The notes under the pieces were generated by a model that searched no databases, had not been told where the DNA came from, and worked only from the letters and a program-made list of their open reading frames with translations. Shown here one piece after another: positions 1 to 6,992 of a DNA stretch of 53,335 nucleotides (position 1 is its first letter; each line of letters starts with the position of its first letter). The stretch spans positions 1 to 53,335 of IMG/VR virus record IMGVR_UViG_3300032326_001284; one strand, 5' to 3'. Both the position numbers and the translations under genes were made by a program. Source of the DNA: a virus.

Positions 1-324
1 CAACAAAAAGGTATCAGTTCTAAAGTTGGTAAAGGGTATGCGGGTAACGAGGGAACATACAACGGTGGTTATAATTTAAGAAGATGGAACGTGTTTACTG
101 AAACAAACTTAGGTAATGTGGCAAAACCACATGGAAATTGTGGAGAAGAAAATTTTACTCTGGGACAAGACCATCAGTATATGCTAGGGAATTATGATGG
201 TTTACAAAATAACACAAGTTGGAAATTTATTTATTCAACAGACACGGGAACTGTTAACCCATCTGGTTTAGCTCCGGGAGTTAATGGGGGAACATCATCT
301 GGACATTGTGGTTGGAGAACATAA
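1..324 (+). CDS. Tail-fibre-like protein, C-terminal part (5' end outside window)
   Basis: The reading frame is open from base 1, so this is the end of a gene that starts upstream. Its 107 visible residues match the C-termini of the next two genes almost position for position. Shared blocks include QQKGISSKVGKGY, GGYNLRRW, a central NCGEENF and the terminal GTSSGHCGWR. The conserved Cys, His and Trp residues suggest a folded C-terminal domain, perhaps receptor-binding or trimerising. The late-promoter-like motif at 331-338 separates it from the next gene. Assignment to tail fibre or spike is inferred from tandem repetition, Gly/Ser/Asn-rich beta-type sequence and phage context. Confidence 0.7.
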   Translation, partial: QQKGISSKVGKGYAGNEGTYNGGYNLRRWNVFTETNLGNVAKPHGNCGEENFTLGQDHQYMLGNYDGLQNNTSWKFIYSTDTGTVNPSGLAPGVNGGTSSGHCGWRT

Positions 325-330
325 AATTTG

Positions 331-338
331 TATTTATA
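331..338 (+). promoter_or_regulatory. Putative late promoter TATTTATA
   Basis: TATTTATA lies 4 nt before the ATG at 343. The same octamer recurs at many other starts in the window. It is the reverse complement of the T4 late core TATAAATA. If it works as a -10 box, transcription would begin at or next to the ATG. Confidence 0.55.
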
Positions 339-342
339 AGAT

Positions 343-1449
343 ATGCTACACGAAAATATAGAAATAAGTGGTTCGTTAAGAGGACAAGGGGTAACCAAAC
401 CACCAATAGGGACAAGAGCCAATAGACCAGGTAGTCCACAAACGGGTTCTTTATATTTAGAACAAGCTGCTAGTGGTAGCTTTTTAATGGTTTATGTTGG
501 TGTAAGTAATAACGATAGTGGTTGGGTTAGAGTATCATCCCAAGTAAATGCCAATGTTAGTTTTAAATTCAGACAGATAATTAGTACATCTTTCCTTGCT
601 GGAGGTTATAAAAACTCTTCTCCTTGGAAAAATGTCCACAAAACAATTAATGCGACCGATCAGACAACACACATTGGTGAGTTATTAGATTTTCCTGCGT
701 CGTATACATCTGGAGCTTGTAGTAAATATATTTTTTTTGTTTGGTCTGTCAATGAAGACAACGCTTTTAAGGGGCCAAGTGATGTTAATGGTGTGAGAAC
801 ATCTGCAATTAATATGGCAAACGATACCAAGTATGCACATAATTCTAAGTTTAACATAACAACAGCTAGAAGCGATGTTGGAACTATGCACAAAGAAACT
901 GAAATTGCATATCTATTTACAGGCGGTAGCTCCACTGTTGAAAAATTTGACCTAAGTACGGAGACAATTGCAACTGGTTTTAATTTATCAACAATAAATG
1001 GTGGTGATGGTGGTTCAGCATTTTCTGATGAAAATTTTGGATACGGTTGGACATCTAGTGAAGGAATTAAAATGAGTTTTGCCACAGAAACATTTACATC
1101 ATCTGGAATGTGGGGGGCACATTCACAACAGAAGGGAATAAGTTCTAAAGTTGGAAAAGGTTACGCCGGAAATGAGGGGTCTTATAGCGGCGGTTACAAT
1201 CTTAGACGATGGAGCAACGCGAACGACACCAATCTCGGTAACGTAACAAAACCACATCCAAACTGCGGCGAAGAAAATTTTACAATGGGACAAGATCACC
1301 AATATATGTTGGGTAATTATGATGGCGCTCAAAATAATACAAGTTGGAAATTTTATTACTCAACGGACACCGGGACGACCAGCGTAAGCGGTCTAGCCCC
1401 TGGCGTAAATGCGGGGACATCATCCGGACATTGTGGTTGGAGAGCATAA
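343..1449 (+). CDS. Tail-fibre-like structural protein, copy 2
   Basis: A 368-residue protein paralogous along its full length to the next gene. The N-terminal about 70 residues (RANRPGSPQTGSLYLE, then a GSFLMVYVGVSN block and a Trp) resemble the adaptor-like N-terminal domains often seen on phage fibre proteins. The rest is rich in Gly, Ser, Asn and aromatic residues and ends in GTSSGHCGWRA. No transmembrane segment or coiled coil is apparent. It follows a late-promoter-like motif directly, as expected for a structural gene. The exact virion location is not determined. Confidence 0.7.
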   Translation: MLHENIEISGSLRGQGVTKPPIGTRANRPGSPQTGSLYLEQAASGSFLMVYVGVSNNDSGWVRVSSQVNANVSFKFRQIISTSFLAGGYKNSSPWKNVHKTINATDQTTHIGELLDFPASYTSGACSKYIFFVWSVNEDNAFKGPSDVNGVRTSAINMANDTKYAHNSKFNITTARSDVGTMHKETEIAYLFTGGSSTVEKFDLSTETIATGFNLSTINGGDGGSAFSDENFGYGWTSSEGIKMSFATETFTSSGMWGAHSQQKGISSKVGKGYAGNEGSYSGGYNLRRWSNANDTNLGNVTKPHPNCGEENFTMGQDHQYMLGNYDGAQNNTSWKFYYSTDTGTTSVSGLAPGVNAGTSSGHCGWRA

Positions 1450-1462
1450 AAATAATTAAATT

Positions 1463-2572
1463 ATGATATACGAGAATTTAGAAGTTAGTGGTAGTTTAAC
1501 ATCAGATAGAGTTATTAATAGACCACCTAAAGGAACTAGGGCAAATAGACCAAGCTCTCCGCTATCCGGATCTTTATACTTAGAGGAATCTAACAGCGGT
1601 AGTTTTTTAATGTTATATACCGGGGTATCAAATATTGATAATGGATGGGAAAGAATTGCGGCGCAAGAACCTGTGCCAATAGCATTTAAATATAGACAAA
1701 TTTTAGCATATACATATTTGGCTGGAGGTTATAAAGACGCGTCACCATGGAGAAACGTTCATAAAACAACAAACTCAACGAGTCAAACAACACACATTGG
1801 TGAGTTGTTGGATTATCCAGTTTCTTATACCTCTGGCGCATGTAATAAAACAATATTATTTATTTGGTCCGTAAATGATGATGGGGCATGGAAAGGTCCT
1901 GATAGTGTTCATGGAACCAGAACATCTGCCATCAACATGTTTAATGATACAAACTACGCACATCAAACAAAATTTAATACTGGTATAGCTAGAAGTGACG
2001 TCGCTACCATGCAAAAAGAAACCGAGTTCGCTTATTTAATTTCAGGCGGATCTACTTCAATTGAAAAATTTAATTTATCAAATGAAAGTTATGTGAGTGG
2101 ATTTGGGGTAACATCTATTAATGGTTCTGACGGAGGTGGTGCGTTTTTTGACGAAAGTTTTGGTTATGCTTGGACGTCAAGTGCCGGTATTAAATTTAAC
2201 TTTTCGAATGAAACACCAAGTTCTTCTACTCACTGGTCAGCACACGCTCAACAAAAGGGAATAAGCTCTAAAGTGGGTAAAGGTTACTGTGGTAACGAAG
2301 GTTCATACAATGGTGGCTACAATTTAAGAAGATGGAGTAACGCCACAGATACAAACATTGGCAACGTAGCAAAACCTCACCCCAATTGTGGTGAAGAAAA
2401 CTTTGGAATGGGCCAAGACTGGCAATACATGTTAGGGAATTATGATGGCACAGGTCAAAATAACAGTAGTTGGCAATTTGTTTATGCAACAGATACTGGA
2501 TCAAATGCAGTTACCGGATTAGCGCCTAGAGTTAATGCTGGAACATCATCTGGGCATTGTGGATGGAGATAA
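1463..2572 (+). CDS. Tail-fibre-like structural protein, copy 3
   Basis: A 369-residue paralogue of the preceding gene, starting 13 nt after its stop with no promoter motif between, so probably cotranscribed. It keeps the same order: N-terminal RANRPSSPLSGSLYLEE, the TTHIGELLD(Y/F)P block near residue 115, KGISSKVGKGY near residue 270, and C-terminal GTSSGHCGWR. Protein identity with copy 2 is high, but codon choice differs strongly, so this is not a recent duplication. Likely a fibre or spike subunit. Confidence 0.7.
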   Translation: MIYENLEVSGSLTSDRVINRPPKGTRANRPSSPLSGSLYLEESNSGSFLMLYTGVSNIDNGWERIAAQEPVPIAFKYRQILAYTYLAGGYKDASPWRNVHKTTNSTSQTTHIGELLDYPVSYTSGACNKTILFIWSVNDDGAWKGPDSVHGTRTSAINMFNDTNYAHQTKFNTGIARSDVATMQKETEFAYLISGGSTSIEKFNLSNESYVSGFGVTSINGSDGGGAFFDESFGYAWTSSAGIKFNFSNETPSSSTHWSAHAQQKGISSKVGKGYCGNEGSYNGGYNLRRWSNATDTNIGNVAKPHPNCGEENFGMGQDWQYMLGNYDGTGQNNSSWQFVYATDTGSNAVTGLAPRVNAGTSSGHCGWR

Positions 2573-2575
2573 TAG

Positions 2576-2606
2576 TTGACATTATGAAAAAATTTGAGTA
2601 TATTAA
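2576..2606 (+). promoter_or_regulatory. Host-type promoter (TTGAC, 20 nt, TATATTAA)
   Basis: TTG at 2576-2578 and TATATTAA at 2599-2606 are separated by 20 nt, matching the Bacteroidota housekeeping promoter layout. It lies 14 nt before the ATG at 2621 and would drive the operon 2621-6826. Confidence 0.6.
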
Positions 2607-2620
2607 ATAAAAAAACAAAT

Positions 2621-3385
2621 ATGGAACAAGGTTACAAATATGACAGATCTAACTTCATCAATAATCCTTTTGATGAAAAATTAATGCAAATATCTGAAGA
2701 CATGTCTTTCGCACTACCAAAATACAAAGCATACAATTTCGTTGGCGGGGCACAAATAACACCATATGCAAGATTAAAACAATGGCTTTTGGAATTAAGA
2801 GGTAGGGAAGATGCTGTTGAACATTTGGAATATACAGTAAGAAAAGCAGAACTAGAAATTCAAATGGATGAGGAGAGTAAAGAATTTATTACCGACGCTA
2901 AAAGAAAAGAAATGGTTGATTTAACCATTGCCGACAAACGTGTTGATTTAAGAAAGTTTAAAAGAAATTTAAAAGATGCATATATTGAAAGACAAGGGTT
3001 TATAGATTTGATTAAAGAATATTTGGAAACAGATGATGCTGTTCTTCCAGATGGCACAAAATTAATTGACGTTTTTGGTAACAAAGCATTGGAAGAAAAA
3101 TATGAACATGAATATTGGACAGTTCGTATGGCTAAACAAGCTATGTTAGATATGATTTCATATGGTAGAATTGGTACTGGTAACTTAGATTCAATTCTTA
3201 TGATGGACCCAGAACAACAAAAGCAAGTCTTAACACTAGCTTCAGCATATACAATTTCAATTGACAAAAACATTAATCAATTAATGTCAGAAGCAACAAC
3301 AAATAATTTTTCAATTGAAGAGTCATTAAAGAATCAATTGAAATTAACAGAGCCGAATAAAATAGAAACAGAAAAATTATTATAA
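2621..3385 (+). CDS. Helical phage protein of unknown function
   Basis: A 254-residue protein that I do not recognise. The first ATG in frame is used; the upstream TTG at 2594 lies inside the promoter. The sequence is mostly predicted helix, with charged heptad-like stretches between residues about 60 and 140 (REDAVEHLEYTVRKAE and DKRVDLRKFKRNLKDAY). There is no signal peptide or membrane segment. Its stop overlaps the next start (TAATG), so the two genes are translationally linked. Its place after the fibre genes could mean a fibre-assembly role, but the host-type promoter makes it separate from the late fibre transcript. Confidence 0.75.
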   Translation: MEQGYKYDRSNFINNPFDEKLMQISEDMSFALPKYKAYNFVGGAQITPYARLKQWLLELRGREDAVEHLEYTVRKAELEIQMDEESKEFITDAKRKEMVDLTIADKRVDLRKFKRNLKDAYIERQGFIDLIKEYLETDDAVLPDGTKLIDVFGNKALEEKYEHEYWTVRMAKQAMLDMISYGRIGTGNLDSILMMDPEQQKQVLTLASAYTISIDKNINQLMSEATTNNFSIEESLKNQLKLTEPNKIETEKLL

Positions 3386-4125
3386 TGACACACATACTTT
3401 TTAAAGTTCAAGGAAATGTTCCAGGTTACATACACGTAGTTGGAATGTACTTAAATTACAATTATGGTAGAATAGCAGATGAATACAACGACATGAGAGT
3501 TGAATTAAACAAACTTGGGGCGATCGTTATACCAGAAGAAGTCGCTAGAGGATTTGTTTTTGCGGACATATATAAAGATTATATTAGTGTTAGAACTAAC
3601 TCACATATTATGGATGAGATTCCGCAGTTAGCAGAATCTGGTGAAGTAGAAACAGAAAAAGTAAAACATTTTCTCACGGATGAAGACAAAGCATCTAGTG
3701 TAGCATTTAACAAAGCTGTTATGAAAAAAGTAGTTGCTGATAGATTCTCTGAAAGGTATAAAGAACTTATGCTTGATGCTTCTGTGTTAGAAAAAGACAC
3801 ATGGGAAGAACAGAAAAGAGAAGCGTTTGGTTGGATTGCAGATGATGATTATCAAACACCAATTATTGATATTTTATCTGCTGGCAGAAATATTGATAAA
3901 GCAACATTCATACAAAAAATAATTAACAATGTCACATCGTACAATACAAAATTGGCTAATTTATTGTTAGAACAACAACTATTAGAAGAAAGAATTAAAG
4001 CATGTGAAACTATTGCTGATTGTCACAGACTTAAGCATGAGAAGTTTGGCGTTGCAATGAGTAAGCAACAAAGAGAAGATGAAAATGTTGAAACAACTCC
4101 TCTTACATTGAAAATGGACTTTTAA
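3385..4125 (+). CDS. Hypothetical protein with helical C-terminal domain
   Basis: A 246-residue protein, second gene of the operon. The C-terminal half runs W-EEQKREAFGWIADDDYQTP, then DILSAGRNIDKATFIQKI and a long Leu/Glu-rich helix ending ERIKACETI. This type of 'W..EA....TP..D.L...R.I....' segment occurs in phage tail-associated proteins, so a tail or fibre-assembly role is possible but weakly supported. There is no catalytic motif, signal peptide or membrane span. Confidence 0.7.
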   Translation: MTHILFKVQGNVPGYIHVVGMYLNYNYGRIADEYNDMRVELNKLGAIVIPEEVARGFVFADIYKDYISVRTNSHIMDEIPQLAESGEVETEKVKHFLTDEDKASSVAFNKAVMKKVVADRFSERYKELMLDASVLEKDTWEEQKREAFGWIADDDYQTPIIDILSAGRNIDKATFIQKIINNVTSYNTKLANLLLEQQLLEERIKACETIADCHRLKHEKFGVAMSKQQREDENVETTPLTLKMDF

Positions 4126-4135
4126 ATTATAGTTA

Positions 4136-5137
4136 ATGAATTTAGCGATAAATGGAACTTGTGCTAAAGGTTGTTCATTTTGTTTTACTAAAGAAGACGC
4201 AAGGTTAAAACACACATTAGGTGAAATGGATATAGAAATGGTCGATAAAATTATCGACCATTATCGTCTAAATAACTCTAATGAAGAAATTACAATACTT
4301 GGGGGTGAACCAACACAGCATTCAAATTTTATTGGGATATTAGATCATATTTTTGCTAGAGGGTTTAAAGTAAACCTTGTTAGTAATTTTTTATTTAGTA
4401 AAACCACCAGAGAATACTTGATAGAAAATATTAAGAACATTAGGTGGGCGTTCCCCAATGCAGCAGAACTTAATGAGAAAAATAGAATGGTTTTATTTAA
4501 AAAAAACTATCTAGAAATTTATAAAGCATATGCAAATACATGGGGATTTGAAAATCACCCAAGACTTTACTTGGCATTGACTATGTCAAGCGATTGGAAG
4601 AGTAGAAATTTCTACGAATATGTAAAGTGGATGTACCATGAACTAGATGGTAAAATAAACGCAATAAGACTTGGATTAGATTTGACAGGAACTTATCTCA
4701 TCAACAATAAAGAGATGGGAGAAGAAATGACCAAAATACTTAAATTTGGTTTGTATAATCAAATAAAGATCACATCAGATTGTCAGGTACCCCCATGCTT
4801 ATGGGAGGGCAAAACAAAAAAAGCTGTTCAAGAGAATTCGTTAAACTTCGCAACCTTTAAAATACCTGAGTATGAAACAATATGCGGCTTTATGCCGTTG
4901 GATATTTTTCCAGACGGAAGTTCAATTCACTGTTACCCGTTAGAAGATAAAGTAAAAATCAAAAACGTTTTGGAAATATCGGGGGAAAATAGTATATTAG
5001 GTCTGAGGGAAGAGTTTGATAAACTCTATATCGATAATCATAAAAATTATTCAATCCCACAGGATTGTTTAGATTGTGTTTTTTATAAAACAGAATGTAA
5101 CGGAATATGTGGTGGTTGTATGGAAGGTAGCAAATGA
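4136..5137 (+). CDS. Radical SAM enzyme with C-terminal Cys-rich (SPASM-like) region
   Basis: A 333-residue radical SAM protein. CAKGCSFCF at residues 9-17 is the CxxxCxxC motif that binds the 4Fe-4S cluster for SAM cleavage, and GGEP near residue 59 is the usual SAM-contacting motif. The C-terminus holds a second cysteine group (DCLDCVFYKTEC then GICGGC), consistent with an auxiliary Fe-S cluster as in SPASM or twitch enzymes that modify peptides or carry out related chemistry. The start is fixed by the N-terminal position of the cluster motif. It overlaps the next gene by ATGA, suggesting stoichiometric expression. The substrate is unknown. Confidence 0.85.
   Translation: MNLAINGTCAKGCSFCFTKEDARLKHTLGEMDIEMVDKIIDHYRLNNSNEEITILGGEPTQHSNFIGILDHIFARGFKVNLVSNFLFSKTTREYLIENIKNIRWAFPNAAELNEKNRMVLFKKNYLEIYKAYANTWGFENHPRLYLALTMSSDWKSRNFYEYVKWMYHELDGKINAIRLGLDLTGTYLINNKEMGEEMTKILKFGLYNQIKITSDCQVPPCLWEGKTKKAVQENSLNFATFKIPEYETICGFMPLDIFPDGSSIHCYPLEDKVKIKNVLEISGENSILGLREEFDKLYIDNHKNYSIPQDCLDCVFYKTECNGICGGCMEGSK
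4238..4261. repeat. Perfect 11-bp inverted repeat inside the radical SAM gene
   Basis: The arms ATGGTCGATAA (4238-4248) and TTATCGACCAT (4251-4261) are exact reverse complements around a 2-nt centre. It lies within coding sequence (MVDKIIDH), so it may be a coincidence of codon choice or an internal regulatory site. Confidence 0.6.
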
Positions 5138-6174
5138 CAAAGAAAATATTTTCAATACCGTTTAATCCGATGTTAACGGAGGATATGTTTATAAATGAGT
5201 TTTATCCATTCTTAGAAAGAAATAAAGAGTGGATCTATGACATTTATTTCACATGTAGAATCCCACCATTCACGCAGGATGCGATGGGTGCAGTATTCAA
5301 AGAAGAGGACAGAGATATTGTATTTGAAAATGCAATGATAATTCAAAAGTCTTTGGGGATTAAAATAAGTGCAACATTTAACAATGTTAACATCTCACCA
5401 AATTTTCAGAATTATAAATTGTTTGTTGATAATCTAAAACCCTTATATGAAAAGGGTTTGAGGTGCATAACCATACCACATGGTCACTGGGTTGCAATGG
5501 GGTTAAAGAAACATTTTCCTGAGATGGAAATTAAAAATACCATATTAAGAAAGGTTGCAACTGGACAAGACTTTTGGTATAATGCTGATCAAGGGTTTGA
5601 TTATATTAACCTTGATAGAATTTTAATGAGAGATGTCGAAGAACTAAAAAACATCAAAAGAGCACAATTAAAATACCAAGAAGATAAAGGTAGATATGTG
5701 AAAATATCGTTGCTTGTAAATGAGGGTTGTTTGGGTAGATGCCCAGTAATGGATGAACATTACACATACAATAACTTAAGAACAAATAATGAGTTACCAT
5801 ACTTTCATCATGAGATATCTAAAGTAACTTGTGAGCATAAATGGGAAAAAGATATCAATGCATTCTTTTTTAAGACTGGGACAATTCCACCATTTAAAGA
5901 AGAGTTTGATGAGTTCTTGGAATATATCGATGTGTTCAAAATGCATGGTAGGGATAGCTTCAATCGTTTAAAAGAAACGATGGAAATTGTTGACTCATAT
6001 GTTCAGGGTAAAGAAGTTCTATCAGATACATCACACATTTATCTTGACGGTATTCCTCATGAAGAACTAAAGGGTTGGAGAAATAAAATAAAAAAATGTA
6101 AATTCCAATGTTGGGATTGTAACTATTGTGATATTGTTGCAGACCATAAAAAGAAATCATATGGACTTAGTTAA
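5134..6174 (+). CDS. U32-peptidase-like Fe-S TIM-barrel protein
   Basis: A 346-residue protein. Residues about 192-210 read LLVNEGCLGRCPVMDEHY, closely resembling the conserved 'N..C...CP....H' signature of the U32 family (UbiU/UbiV, RlhA, TrhP), where cysteines bind a 4Fe-4S cluster. Further cysteines occur at VTCEH and in the C-terminal CKFQCWDCNYC. U32-type proteins catalyse oxygen-independent hydroxylation of tRNA, rRNA or quinone precursors, or act with partners. The N-terminal part alternates strands and helices like a TIM barrel. The gene overlaps the radical SAM gene (ATGA) and the methyltransferase gene, so the three probably act on one substrate. An atypical radical SAM or hydrolase is the alternative. 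Confidence 0.6.
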   Translation: MTKKIFSIPFNPMLTEDMFINEFYPFLERNKEWIYDIYFTCRIPPFTQDAMGAVFKEEDRDIVFENAMIIQKSLGIKISATFNNVNISPNFQNYKLFVDNLKPLYEKGLRCITIPHGHWVAMGLKKHFPEMEIKNTILRKVATGQDFWYNADQGFDYINLDRILMRDVEELKNIKRAQLKYQEDKGRYVKISLLVNEGCLGRCPVMDEHYTYNNLRTNNELPYFHHEISKVTCEHKWEKDINAFFFKTGTIPPFKEEFDEFLEYIDVFKMHGRDSFNRLKETMEIVDSYVQGKEVLSDTSHIYLDGIPHEELKGWRNKIKKCKFQCWDCNYCDIVADHKKKSYGLS

Positions 6175-6826
6175 ACATATCGACGATTCAATTGAATGGG
6201 GCGAATTAGAAGTATCTAAATTGACTCAAGATATTTTAGATATACATGGAATCACCAGTAACAAGGTGAGATCTTTTCTCAATAACATTTGCAACATTGA
6301 TAATGCAACATATCTTGAGGTTGGTGTATTTCGAGGGGCCACATTCTGTTCCGCCATTTATGGTAATAACATTTACTCAATCGCAATAGATAATTTTATG
6401 TCGCCTAATCTAACACCTAAAGGAGTGAGCCAAAAATTAGGTAACTATTATAAACACAATATTGATATTTTACCACAAGAAGATTTTTTAAATAATGTTA
6501 AAAAATTTGGCGACGTTAAAAAAATATCAGTATATAAAACAGATTATCACACATTTGATTTTAAATCATTATCAAATGTGGACATCATTTTTTATGATGG
6601 TGAAACAAAATACCATGACCAATATGTTGCATTAACAAATATGTTACCGATTTTCTCAGATGAAACAATTATTATAATGGATGATTGGAATTGGGATAGT
6701 GGAGCCTTTGAAAAATTTGTTGAGGACAATAATTTATTTATAAAACACTCTAGACAATTATTCACATCTGGAGAAGATTCTAAAGACTTTTGGAATGGTT
6801 TAGGTATATTTTTAATAGAGAGATAG
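6161..6826 (+). CDS. Class I SAM-dependent methyltransferase-like protein
   Basis: A 221-residue protein starting at the ATG at 6161; the longer frame from a GTG at 6128 would only read through the preceding gene. Motif I appears as YLEVGVFRGATFC near residues 48-60, and the acidic ends of later strands appear as IAIDNF and DIIFYDGETKYHDQY, followed by IIIMDDWNW. This matches the Methyltransf_24 type of Rossmann methyltransferase. It shares architecture with the gene at 52257. The substrate is unknown; operon context suggests it acts with the Fe-S proteins upstream. Confidence 0.75.
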   Translation: MDLVKHIDDSIEWGELEVSKLTQDILDIHGITSNKVRSFLNNICNIDNATYLEVGVFRGATFCSAIYGNNIYSIAIDNFMSPNLTPKGVSQKLGNYYKHNIDILPQEDFLNNVKKFGDVKKISVYKTDYHTFDFKSLSNVDIIFYDGETKYHDQYVALTNMLPIFSDETIIIMDDWNWDSGAFEKFVEDNNLFIKHSRQLFTSGEDSKDFWNGLGIFLIER

Positions 6827-6857
6827 TTGATTATGTAACATTTTTTGTTTATATTAA
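6827..6857 (+). promoter_or_regulatory. Host-type promoter for the tRNA region
   Basis: TTG at 6827-6829, 20 nt, then TATATTAA at 6850-6857. The tRNA begins 12 nt further on. The spacing is identical to the promoters at 2576 and 41828. Confidence 0.6.
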
Positions 6858-6869
6858 TAATAATTGTAA

Positions 6870-6959
6870 GGGGAGGTGGGTGAGTGGTTTAAACCGACAG
6901 CCTCCGAAGCTGTTATTGGACTTAACATTCAATCGAGAGTCCGAATCTCTTCCTCCCCG
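6870..6959 (+). tRNA. Class II tRNA, Ser-like body with CCG anticodon
   Basis: A full cloverleaf can be folded. Acceptor GGGGAGG (6870-6876) pairs with CCTCCCC (6952-6958), followed by discriminator G6959. The D arm is GGT/ACC with GG in the loop. The anticodon stem ACAGC/GCTGT (6897-6901, 6909-6913) encloses the 7-nt loop CTCCGAA, giving anticodon CCG. The 21-nt variable arm contains an ATTG/CAAT stem. The T stem GAGAG/CTCTT holds the loop TCCGAAT. The long variable arm and G73 are serine identity features, yet CCG reads the Arg codon CGG; a one-base shift would give CGA (Ser, UCG). Position 55 is C rather than the near-universal T. CCA is not encoded. Confidence 0.85.
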
Positions 6960-6992
6960 CAATTTTATAAACTTTTCTTAAACAAAAACAAA

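Noticed and set aside
660-1085. Minus-strand 141-residue frame
   Set aside because: It is antisense to the strongly conserved fibre gene, has no homology to itself in the other copies and no promoter.
343-2572. Fibre C-termini as substrates of the neighbouring radical SAM enzyme
   Set aside because: The conserved Cys and Trp near the end are suggestive, but the fibre genes have a different promoter class and nothing in the sequence links them directly.
6876-6992. N-terminal extension of the TonB-receptor-like protein
   Set aside because: It lies largely within the tRNA, and the signal peptide starts at the internal ATG at 6993.
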